Of a DNA stretch of 64,000 nt, positions 26,446-33,297 are shown in pieces; within the stretch, counting starts at the first letter, position 1, and each line of letters opens with the position of its first letter. The stretch covers positions 3,100,001-3,164,000 of the forward strand of contig NZ_JAODVR010000001.1 of NCBI RefSeq assembly GCF_025399835.1. The letters run 5' to 3'. The translations under genes were made by a program, and so were the position numbers. Source of the stretch: Haloarchaeobius sp. HME9146 (GTDB lineage: Archaea > Halobacteriota > Halobacteria > Halobacteriales > Natrialbaceae). The notes below the pieces were generated by a model, which had not been told where the DNA came from, did no database searches, and was given only the letters and a program-made list of their open reading frames with translations.

Positions 26446-28560
26446 TCACAGGAACGCCGACAGGGCGGCGTCCCGGCGCTCGTGGAGGTAGTTCGTGATG
26501 TCGTCGCGGTCCCAGCCGAGGGGGGAGACGATACTCTCGGTGGCGCGCATCGCGAGGTCGGCGTAGTAGTCGGCATCGTAGTCCGTGCACGCCTCGAAGT
26601 CGAGGCGGACGCGCTCGGCGTTCCGGGCAGCATCGGCCACCACGACGTAGTTGACGGGCTGGCCGGGGTGGCGGTCGACGCCGTGGCGGTCGTAGCGCTG
26701 GAGCGCCGCGACGGTGTGGGTGCGCTGGTCGTAGTCCGCGAGGCGCTTGCCGACGCGCTTGCTGATGACGAGGTCGGCGGGGTCGACCCGGCCGGCGCGG
26801 AGGTCGCAGAGCCAGACTCGGAGGCGGTCGACGACCGGCTCGGGTTCGCGGTGTTCGTCGAGCACGGCCAGCAGGTCGCGCTGGAGGTCGTCGATCCAGT
26901 CCGGGGTGGAGCGCTGGCGGGCCTCGACGCCCCGGAGCTTGTAGTCCCCGTCCTCCGACTTCCCGAAGTACTTCATCAGCGCGCCGGCCTGGGTGCCACG
27001 CCGGGGGACGAAACAGACCCAGTCGTAGGCGGCCTCGTGTTCGAGGGTGATGCCGGCCCGGTCCGAGATCTCGGCCGCGAGTTCGTCGAGGGGCGCTTGC
27101 TCGCGGCCCTCGCAGGCGGTGACCCACAGCGAGTCGACGATACCGTGGACGACGCGCCAGCCGCCGGCTTCGAGGATGCGCTTGGCCGCCATGAACACGT
27201 CCCGGGCGACCGCGTTGATGGCCTCGTGGCACTCGATGCGGCCGAACTTCGCGTTGCGGTAGCCCTGGTAGCCGAAGCAGGAGACGAGCACCCACTTGAT
27301 GGCCGCCGAGATGGACTCGGGTTCGCTGGTGTCCGCGTCGGCGTCGGCCGCCCTGATGCGGCGCTTCAGCTCGGCCCGGTCGTCCAGCAGGGGCTGGAGC
27401 ACGTCGGGGAGAAACCCCGGTTCGTCACAGATGCTGTAGCCGAGTGTGGGCACGTCCTCGCGGTCGGCGTGGCAGGCACAGCCGACGGTCTCGGGGCTGA
27501 TGTTGTGCCGGCAGATGACGTTCGGGTAGAGCGACGCGAAGTCGAGTTCGTGGACGTCCTCGTGCAGGCCGACCTCGGGCGAGAGCGTGACCCCGCCGCG
27601 GTCCGCGGCGTGGAGCGTCCGGGCGTCCTTGAACGTCTCGGGCTCCCACTTGTTCCAGGGGACGAGCACGCCCCGTGAGAGCGCCTCGCGGGTCTGCATC
27701 GCGGTCAGCACCGTCCCGATGCTGGCCCAGCCGGTCTCCTGGATGGGCCGCCAGGAGCGCTCGACCATGTACTCCAGGCCGGCGAGGCTGGACTCGTGCC
27801 AGAGGAAGCTGTTGTTCGTCGCGACGATGGCCCGCCCGGGCACGTCGTACCGGGCCGGCGAGTGCCCGACCCGGCCGTAGCTCTCGTACGTGTTCGAACC
27901 CGCGAGCCGGGTCCAGCCGGGCCGCCGACCGAGTTCGAGGTCGACGTCGTGGTCGCTCGCGGCCTCGTACAGCAGCGGGACGAGGTCGCCGTGGCTCAAC
28001 AGGAGCACGTCGGGGTCGACCCGGTCAAGCCGGCGGGCGAGCGTCCGCAGGGCCGCATCGGCATGCTCACCGGCAGGCTCGCCTTCGACGTGGAGTGAAT
28101 CCACCTCGCCGTCGGCCAGCGACTTCTCGTCGAGGCCGACCCGGAGCGACCGGAGGTCGTGGGCGGGAACGGGAGAGGTGTCGGTCTCGACGCAGTACCG
28201 GAACCCCGGCGCGAGGTCGACGTTGAACAACCTGAGCGTTCCTGGGGGGTAGGACCCGCGCTCGTGGTGGTGGCGAATCTCCCGGGCGAGCGTCCGGACC
28301 TCGTCGACCCGGGCGCAGTCGATTCGCAGGACCGGTTCTGGCTCGGCGGCGTGGAGGTCGAGGTGCCACTGGTCGTGGACCGTCATCGTCTCGACCACCT
28401 TCGGGTCCGCGTCGAGCGCCTCGCGCAGGTCGACTCGCGCCTCGGCCGGGCCGGCGACGTAGATGGTCGGGTGGTAGTCCTCGCGTTCGACCGTCCTGAC
28501 GCCGTCTTCGGTCCGGTGCCACTCCACGACCGCCTCGTCGAGGAAGTCGACCGCGAACAT
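26446..28560 (-). CDS. polB2: Family B DNA polymerase, PolB2 group
   Basis: 704 residues. The polymerase domain is recognisable: motif A ELDFASLYPNVI with Asp340, motif B region IKWVLVSCFGYQG with Lys422 (family Asn replaced by Val), and motif C HGIVDSLWV where the usual DTD is IVD, keeping Asp476 only. The exonuclease domain is eroded: DPDVLLLSHGDLVPLLYE is the ghost of Exo II without its Asn and Asp. This fits PolB2, a group described as largely inactivated and linked to repair or replication control. Its ATG overlaps the stop of the preceding 103-residue gene by one base, so translation is coupled. Confidence 0.92.
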   Translation of the reverse strand: MFAVDFLDEAVVEWHRTEDGVRTVEREDYHPTIYVAGPAEARVDLREALDADPKVVETMTVHDQWHLDLHAAEPEPVLRIDCARVDEVRTLAREIRHHHERGSYPPGTLRLFNVDLAPGFRYCVETDTSPVPAHDLRSLRVGLDEKSLADGEVDSLHVEGEPAGEHADAALRTLARRLDRVDPDVLLLSHGDLVPLLYEAASDHDVDLELGRRPGWTRLAGSNTYESYGRVGHSPARYDVPGRAIVATNNSFLWHESSLAGLEYMVERSWRPIQETGWASIGTVLTAMQTREALSRGVLVPWNKWEPETFKDARTLHAADRGGVTLSPEVGLHEDVHELDFASLYPNVICRHNISPETVGCACHADREDVPTLGYSICDEPGFLPDVLQPLLDDRAELKRRIRAADADADTSEPESISAAIKWVLVSCFGYQGYRNAKFGRIECHEAINAVARDVFMAAKRILEAGGWRVVHGIVDSLWVTACEGREQAPLDELAAEISDRAGITLEHEAAYDWVCFVPRRGTQAGALMKYFGKSEDGDYKLRGVEARQRSTPDWIDDLQRDLLAVLDEHREPEPVVDRLRVWLCDLRAGRVDPADLVISKRVGKRLADYDQRTHTVAALQRYDRHGVDRHPGQPVNYVVVADAARNAERVRLDFEACTDYDADYYADLAMRATESIVSPLGWDRDDITNYLHERRDAALSAFL

Positions 28561-28871
28561 CAGTCCGGCACCTCCGTGGGTGTCGTCGTGCGTTCCGGTC
28601 CGTCCTCGGGTTCGCCCTCGCCTTCGGCGACCGCGAGGCGCTCACGCAACTCCCGAAGCTCGGCCTCGTGGGCGACCAGCATCGACAGCAGGGCCGCCAC
28701 CTCGGGGTCGGTCGCGTTCTGGTAGCCGGCGGCGTGGGCGTGGGCGTCGGCGCGCTCGAACAACCGGTCGAAGTCTGCCTGGTGGCGTCGCCGGAGTGCG
28801 CGCCGGAACGGGCTATAGCGGTCCTCGAACGACCGCAGACAGTCTCGGTAGGTGGGGTTCGTCCGTCCCAT
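28560..28871 (-). CDS. Small PolB2-operon protein, unknown function
   Basis: 103 residues, starting MGRTNPTYRDCL. It is basic and helical in the first half (RRALRRRHQADFDRLFERAD), then has a short coiled coil (EAELRELRERLAV) and an acidic, Thr/Pro-rich tail. There is no metal or nucleotide motif. It begins 2 bases after the RadA-like gene and overlaps polB2 by one base. That matches the published description of PolB2 loci as encoding PolB2, an inactivated RadA-family protein and a third uncharacterised protein. It is a possible bridging or DNA-binding subunit. Confidence 0.85.
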   Translation of the reverse strand: MGRTNPTYRDCLRSFEDRYSPFRRALRRRHQADFDRLFERADAHAHAAGYQNATDPEVAALLSMLVAHEAELRELRERLAVAEGEGEPEDGPERTTTPTEVPD

Positions 28872-28873
28872 GG

Positions 28874-29527
28874 TCAGGCCCTCGCGAGCAGGTCGGCGAC
28901 GGTCGGGTCGGTGTCCACGGCGATACCGGCGTCGGTGACGGCCCCGAACAGGTCGACCCAGTACGGGATGGTCGTCTGCCAGCCGCCGGGAACCGGGTAC
29001 GCCGCGGTCTCGAAGTCCTCGCCCTCGTACCGGAAGCCCATCCGGGTCCGGGTGCAGTCCAGTTCCCGGTCGGCCACGGCCGCGACCTGTTCTGCGGCGT
29101 CGTCCCGGGCCGTCACGAGCACCGGGACGTCGCAGGCCCGGGCGAGGTCGGCGAGCACGGCCACCGACCCCTCCAGCAGGTCTGCGGCCTCCGCGTCGGG
29201 CACGTCGGGGTCGCGGTAGAGCGCCCCGAGGTTCGGACAGACGACCATCGCGGTCCGGCCGTCGACCCGCCGGACGAGCTCGCGAACGAGTTCGTGGTGC
29301 TGGTAGGCGGTGAACGCCCGGGCGACCTGTATCCGGTCGAGCAGCCGGTCGCTGTCGGCGAGTTCGGCCAGGACGTACGTCGCCGCGGTGTTCCGGGCGT
29401 CGACCCAGTAGGTGGTTCCAGCTTCGCCGGCGAGCGTCCGGACGACGAGCCGGTGCAGCGCGGTCGAGCGTGCGTCGGGCGTGTCGAGGAGCGTGAGCCC
29501 CGCGTCGAGCGTCGGTTGGGTGTCCAT
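28874..29527 (-). CDS. RadA/RecA-like protein lacking Walker A (PolB2 operon)
   Basis: 217 residues from ATG 29527; a GTG at 29545 would add six. The RecA core is recognisable by order: LDAGLTLLD, YWVDARNTAATYV (where RadA has its DxExTF strand), RIQVARAFTAYQHHELV (compare RadA VARAxNSNHQ), and AMVVCPNLGALYRD for Walker B. The GxxxxGKT loop is missing between residues 15 and 35, and Walker B has Cys/Pro in place of acidic residues, so ATP hydrolysis is unlikely. By analogy with bacterial ImuA it may link the recombinase filament to PolB2. It is the first gene of the operon. Confidence 0.8.
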   Translation of the reverse strand: MDTQPTLDAGLTLLDTPDARSTALHRLVVRTLAGEAGTTYWVDARNTAATYVLAELADSDRLLDRIQVARAFTAYQHHELVRELVRRVDGRTAMVVCPNLGALYRDPDVPDAEAADLLEGSVAVLADLARACDVPVLVTARDDAAEQVAAVADRELDCTRTRMGFRYEGEDFETAAYPVPGGWQTTIPYWVDLFGAVTDAGIAVDTDPTVADLLARA

Positions 29528-29571
29528 ACGAGGACAGAGGAACACCTATCACAAAAGTTACAGAGTGTGCG

Positions 29572-29698
29572 TTCCGGAAGTTCCGGAAGTCGTCGGTTCG
29601 GTCGAAAACGGTCGTTTCGATGCCTCTGAATCCGGAATAGCACCGTTCCGGAAAGGGGCCGGAAGTCGTTCCGGAAGCGTTCCGGAAGTGGTCCGGAT
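29572..29698. promoter_or_regulatory. Array of TTCCGGAA palindromes upstream of the PolB2 operon
   Basis: Perfect TTCCGGAA occurs at 29572-29579, 29581-29588, 29646-29653, 29669-29676 and 29680-29687. Variants are ATCCGGAA 29630, GGCCGGAA 29657 and GTCCGGAT 29691. Eight sites in 127 bases end 45 bases before the RadA-like start codon. The motif is its own reverse complement, as an operator for a dimer would be. The function is inferred. Confidence 0.6.
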
Positions 29699-29766
29699 GG
29701 GTTGCTGGGGAGTGACGCGGGTCCAGCCGACGGGTCGGGACGAGTCGTCCGAGCCGTCACCGAGGG

Positions 29767-30396
29767 TCAGGCTCGGTCGTCATCGAGCGCCCGGGGCTGC
29801 GGCTGGGGCTGTGGTTGTGGCTGTGGCTGTGGTTGTGGCTGCGGTTGGGGCTGTGGGCGGGGCTGTGGCTGCGGTTGGGGCTGTGGGCGGGGCTGTGGCT
29901 GCGGTTGGGGCTGCGGTCGCTGGGGCTCCGGCTCGGGGCCGGAATATGGCTGGGCCGGTTGGGTCTGCTTGCTGGTACAGACGTACGCGTTGTACACGTG
30001 GCTGTACTTGCACCGGTAGTTCATCCGCGCCCAGTAGCTGGTCGGATAGTTACGGCAGATGTACGCGCCCAGTTCACGGCTGTACTGGCAGTTCGGCTGT
30101 GCGGAGCCGCCGCCAGCCGTCCGGCAGATGTACGCGTTCAACTCGCGGTTGTACCGGCACTGGAGCCCCGAGGCTGCGGGGTCTACCGGGCGGCGAAGGC
30201 AGACGAACGCGCCCAGCCCACGGTTGTACTGGCAGCTGAACGTTGTGGTCCAGCTTCGGGGAGCGCTCTGCCGTGAGACAGCGCCGCCAGCGGCGTCAGC
30301 CGCGGCGATGCCACTCCCGAGCCCGAGACAGATACCCCCGATACCGATGCTCCGGACGAGGTCGCGCCTCGTCACTCCTCGGTCTGGTTCTCTCAT
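29767..30396 (-). CDS. Tat-exported Cys-X10-Cys repeat protein 1
   Basis: 209 residues. The Tat signal has VTRRDLVRS at residues 8-16 and a hydrophobic segment to about 33. Four 12-residue repeats follow: Cys55-Cys66, Cys80-Cys91, Cys103-Cys114 and Cys129-Cys140, consensus C-x-Y-[NS]-R-x-[LF]-[NG]-A-[YF]-[IV]-C. After the last repeat comes a 50-residue Pro-Gln/Pro-Arg tail (PQPQPQPRPQ) that is probably extended. The paired cysteines suggest small disulfide-closed hairpins in an exported protein. It is the last of three tandem paralogs. No known family is recognised, and no catalytic motif is visible. Confidence 0.8.
   Translation of the reverse strand: MREPDRGVTRRDLVRSIGIGGICLGLGSGIAAADAAGGAVSRQSAPRSWTTTFSCQYNRGLGAFVCLRRPVDPAASGLQCRYNRELNAYICRTAGGGSAQPNCQYSRELGAYICRNYPTSYWARMNYRCKYSHVYNAYVCTSKQTQPAQPYSGPEPEPQRPQPQPQPQPRPQPQPQPQPRPQPQPQPQPQPQPQPQPQPQPRALDDDRA
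29800..29930. repeat. Hexamer-like GGCTGT/GGTTGT repeats encoding the Pro-Gln tail
   Basis: About 130 bases of variants of ggctgtggttgt and ggctgcggttgg, including a near-perfect duplication of gggctgtgggcggggctgtg. In the minus-strand gene this reads as alternating Pro and Gln/Arg codons. Such a tract is prone to slippage, so tail length probably varies between strains. Confidence 0.85.
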
Positions 30397-30540
30397 GGTT
30401 GGTGAGGTAGAGATGGTTCCCCCTCAGAGAGACGGAGACGATTGCCGGGGATAGCCTCGCGGCGAAGTGAACGTAACCCGGCAACCACCGGGTTTCCACG
30501 TGATATGTGATTTCCGGTCGGTTAGTCACCGAGCGCAACA
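30397..30540 (-). promoter_or_regulatory. Conserved upstream block of Cys-repeat gene 1
   Basis: About 140 bases before the start codon match the blocks before genes 2 and 3. The best-kept parts are ggttagtcacc at the far end, cggtggttgccgggttac (minus strand) in the middle, and ctctacctcaccaaccatg at the start codon. Copy 1 has more changes than copies 2 and 3. The block probably carries promoter and leader. Confidence 0.6.
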
Positions 30541-30618
30541 ACACCCAAAATCGGTTCAAGCCGGTCGCCGGGACAGTCCCGGTCGCCAGCGGTTCACGGT
30601 CCCGCAGCAGCAGGCAGG

Positions 30619-31278
30619 TCAGTACGACCCGCCCGAGTCCCCACCGAGGGGCTGGTTCTCACCGAACGGGCTGGGCCGCGGCCGTGGGCGTGGCCGTGGC
30701 CGCGGAAGCTCGTCGTCCCCGAACGGGTCAGGCCAGGGGCCAGGGCGGGGCCGGGGGCGCGGGCGTGGCCGCGGCAGGTCGTCCTCGTCGAACGGACGAC
30801 CCGGGCGGAGCCGGCGGCGGCAGATGTACGCGTTGAACCGGCGGCTGTACCGGCAGCGGAACGACCGCGCCCAGTAGCCAGTGGGCCGGCGACGGCAGAC
30901 GTAGGCGTCCAGCCGGCGGTTGTACCGGCAGTACCGCGGCACGAAGTCGGGCCGGTCGGGCCTGATGCGGCGGCAGACGTACGCGTTGAACCGGCGGCTG
31001 TACCGGCACCGGTAGCCGGCGAATCCGGGGTCTATCGGCCGGCGGCGGCAGATGTACGCGTCCAGCCGGCGGTTGTACCGGCATCCTCGCAGGCCGGGAC
31101 GGGGACGTCTTCGACGACGGTCGCGGTCGTCGCGACCGTCACGCTGTGGGGAGAACGGCACGCCACCGGAGACGGTGTCCGCGGCGGCGACGCCGCTCCC
31201 GAGGCCGAGGCAGATGCTCCCGACCCCGATCGTTCGGACGAGGTCGCGCCTCGTCACCCCTCGTATTGGTCCTCTCAT
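30619..31278 (-). CDS. Tat-exported Cys-X10-Cys repeat protein 2
   Basis: 219 residues from ATG 31278. A twin-arginine signal (VTRRDLVRT) almost identical to that of copy 1 is followed by an Arg/Asp-rich linker (DRDRRRRRPRPG). Four repeats occur at Cys66-77, Cys91-102, Cys117-128 and Cys142-153, alternating type A (CRYNRRLDAYIC) and type B (CRYSRRFNAYVC), so the true unit is an A-B pair of about 51 residues. The tail is Arg-Pro repeats with Phe/Asp patches. The protein is strongly basic, unusual for a haloarchaeal exported protein. An in-frame extension to 31425 contains no signal and overlaps the regulatory block. Confidence 0.8.
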   Translation of the reverse strand: MRGPIRGVTRRDLVRTIGVGSICLGLGSGVAAADTVSGGVPFSPQRDGRDDRDRRRRRPRPGLRGCRYNRRLDAYICRRRPIDPGFAGYRCRYSRRFNAYVCRRIRPDRPDFVPRYCRYNRRLDAYVCRRRPTGYWARSFRCRYSRRFNAYICRRRLRPGRPFDEDDLPRPRPRPRPRPGPWPDPFGDDELPRPRPRPRPRPSPFGENQPLGGDSGGSY

Positions 31279-31411
31279 GGTTGGTGAAGGAGGTATCTTC
31301 CCCCTCACCGAAACGGAGGCGATAGGCGAGAATAGCCTCGCGGCGAACCCGGCGTAACCCGGCAACCACCGAGTTTCCTCGCACCACGTGATTTCGCGTC
31401 GGTTAGTCACC
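31279..31411 (-). promoter_or_regulatory. Conserved upstream block of Cys-repeat gene 2
   Basis: It is nearly identical to the block of gene 3 over its distal 60 bases (31350-31411, including cacgtgatttcgcgtcggtt) and similar down to the start codon. The intervening repeat-region coding sequence is more diverged than this block. That argues for a conserved regulatory role or gene conversion. Confidence 0.6.
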
Positions 31412-31507
31412 CCAAGAAACAGCACGGCGGCGCGCCAGTGAGCCGGCCGTAGACCGAACTAGCCCGGAGCAGGCCCCGAAAGCGGCCGGATGGCCCCGGG
31501 TGCTGGC

Positions 31508-32290
31508 TCAGTTCTCGTCGTCGTCAGCGTCGGCTCTGCGTCCCCGGCGTCCGTCACCCGGGCGCGTCCCACGACCACCGTAGGGCGAGTCGTCGAACGG
31601 GCCACGTCCGCGGCCGCCGTCGAATGGGCCCCGTCCGCGGCCATCGTCGAACGGCCAGCGTCCGCCCGGCCGCCCACCGCGCCGTCCCTCACGGCAGATG
31701 AAGGCGTTGAACCGGCGGCTGTACCGGCACCGGAACCGCGGGCGTCGCGGTGGCCGCCGGCAGATGTACGCGTTCAGCCGGCGGTTGTACCGGCAGCCGC
31801 GGGGACCTGGTCGGCCGTCACCGTCGCGTCGACGGCAGACGAAGGCGTTGAACCGGCGGCTGTACCGGCACCGGAACCGCGGGTTCCGTGGCGGGCGACG
31901 GCAGATGTACGCGTCTATCCGCTCGCTGTACCGGCAGCGGCGTGGGCCCGGTCCCGGGCGGTCCGAGTCGTCGTCGACCCGGCGGCAGATGTACACGTTG
32001 AACCGCTCGTTGTACCGGCAGCGGATGAGGCCGGTCGTTATCGGGCGTTCCCGGCAGATGTACGCGTCTATCCGCTCGTTGTACCGGCACCCGCGCAGGC
32101 CGTACCGTGGGCCGCGGCCATCGTCGTCCCGGCCTCGGCCCCGTCCTCGGCCGGGACCGTCGTACTGTCGTGCGAGCGCGTCACGAGGTGCTGCGGCGGC
32201 GGTGCCGCTCGCGAGGCCGAGACAGATGCTCCCGACCCCGATCTTTCGGACGAGGTCGCGCCTCGTCACGCTTCGGTCTGGTCTTCTCAT
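31508..32290 (-). CDS. Tat-exported Cys-X10-Cys repeat protein 3
   Basis: 260 residues from ATG 32290. The Tat signal VTRRDLVRK is followed by a Gly-Arg/Asp linker. Six repeats lie at Cys68-79, 91-102, 119-130, 141-152, 166-177 and 188-199, again alternating an I/L-D/N-A-Y form with an F-N-A/V-F/Y form. The tail has GRGRGPFD units and ends in acidic DDDEN. It is the largest copy and, in the minus direction, first of the three tandem genes. The conserved signal plus variable repeat number and tail suggest modular surface or matrix proteins. Function unknown. Confidence 0.8.
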   Translation of the reverse strand: MRRPDRSVTRRDLVRKIGVGSICLGLASGTAAAAPRDALARQYDGPGRGRGRGRDDDGRGPRYGLRGCRYNERIDAYICRERPITTGLIRCRYNERFNVYICRRVDDDSDRPGPGPRRCRYSERIDAYICRRPPRNPRFRCRYSRRFNAFVCRRRDGDGRPGPRGCRYNRRLNAYICRRPPRRPRFRCRYSRRFNAFICREGRRGGRPGGRWPFDDGRGRGPFDGGRGRGPFDDSPYGGRGTRPGDGRRGRRADADDDEN

Positions 32291-32425
32291 GATGGTGAGG
32301 TGGAGATGGTTCCCCCCTACAGAGACGGAGAAGATGGACGCGAATAGGCTCGCGGCGAAGTCGACGTAACCCGGCAACCACCGAGTTTCCTCGCACCACG
32401 TGATTTCGCGCCGGTTAGTCACCGC
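32291..32425 (-). promoter_or_regulatory. Conserved upstream block of Cys-repeat gene 3
   Basis: Third copy of the shared block: aacccggcaaccaccgagtt at 32369-32388, then the cacgtgatttcgcgccggtt segment and gtcaccg. A leader rich in ccaccatc adjoins the ATG. It ends 32 bases short of the upstream gene's stop, so transcription probably starts here. Confidence 0.6.
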
Positions 32426-32457
32426 GGGAGACAGGAATCGGGGCCGCCACCGCGTCG

Positions 32458-33234
32458 CTACACCGCACCCGCCGGGACCGTCCCGGTCGCGTACAGCGTG
32501 AGGTTCCCGCCGACCCAGAGCACGACGATGAGGAGGACGAGCTGTGCGTGCGAGAGGTCGAGCCCGGCCCAGCGGAGCAGCCGGCGGCGCGTCAGCGGAA
32601 CCGAGACCAGTCCCGCCGCGGTCGCGAGTATCCCCGAGAGGAGGATGCCCACGTTGACCTCGGCGACCGCGAGGAAGAGGACGCCCATGCCCGAGAGCAG
32701 CGCGAGGAGGCCGAACGCCCACGCGACGATGGTCGAGATGATGCCGAACACACCCCGAGACGTGCTCGATGCCGTGGGACCGTCCCAGTCGTCGGCCCAG
32801 GCGTCGGCCGCTTCACGGACCTCTCGAATGGGCGCGAGGTCGGTGCCGCCGCAGTTCGGGCAGACGTCCTTCTGGTCGGGATAGCGCGCTCCACACGCCT
32901 TGCAGAGGTGTTCGACCGACGGGGCCACCGACTGCTGCTGGGCGGTCGCGTTCCGGTCACGGGACGCCGGTTCGGACCGGTCGCCAGTGCCGCCCCAGTC
33001 GTCGTCTATCCAGTGGTCGGCGTCGGTGCCCGTCGAGGCGTTGTTCCCGGTCTCGGCCCACTCGAACTCGTCCGTCGACTCGTCGGTCGTGGCCGCGTCG
33101 TCCCCCCCATCGTCGGCCTCGTCGCCGACGCGAACGAGGGTCTCGCCGGCACAGTACATGCAGGGCGGGTTGTACGACTCGTGGGTGCGCCCACAACTGG
33201 CACAGCGCCATCGGTCGTCGCCAGCAGTGTCCAT
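32458..33234 (-). CDS. Double zinc-ribbon membrane protein, unknown function
   Basis: 258 residues. An N-terminal zinc ribbon (Cys11, 14, 25, 28) is followed by a long acidic Asp/Thr/Glu linker, then a second ribbon, LCKACGARYP with VCPNCGG, near residues 110-130. The C-terminal 100 residues form about three hydrophobic helices (GIISTIVAWAFGLLALLSG, VGILLSGILATAAGLVSV, LVLLIVVLWVGGNLTLYA). The ribbons face the cytoplasm if the N-terminus is inside. It resembles other haloarchaeal zinc-ribbon/transmembrane proteins with no assigned role. It ends just before the promoter block of Cys-repeat gene 3 on the same strand. Confidence 0.82.
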   Translation of the reverse strand: MDTAGDDRWRCASCGRTHESYNPPCMYCAGETLVRVGDEADDGGDDAATTDESTDEFEWAETGNNASTGTDADHWIDDDWGGTGDRSEPASRDRNATAQQQSVAPSVEHLCKACGARYPDQKDVCPNCGGTDLAPIREVREAADAWADDWDGPTASSTSRGVFGIISTIVAWAFGLLALLSGMGVLFLAVAEVNVGILLSGILATAAGLVSVPLTRRRLLRWAGLDLSHAQLVLLIVVLWVGGNLTLYATGTVPAGAV

Positions 33235-33297
33235 GCCGCATAGGTGTCACCCCGTGACGACAAAGGTTCCGCCTGCGGCGACACGGACACGCCCTGC

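Noticed and set aside
27123-27142. Frameshift or sequencing error behind the altered DTD motif of PolB2
   Set aside because: The frame is continuous, flanking residues keep the family pattern (GIVDSLWV), and loss of this motif is known for the PolB2 group.
29572-29698. Reading the TTCCGGAA cluster as a CRISPR array
   Set aside because: The units are 8 bp, irregularly spaced from 1 to 40 bases, with no unique spacers of constant length.
30619-31425. Longer form of Cys-repeat protein 2 starting at 31425
   Set aside because: The extension would bury the Tat signal in the middle of the protein, and the same DNA block is out of frame in copy 1, so it is not coding.
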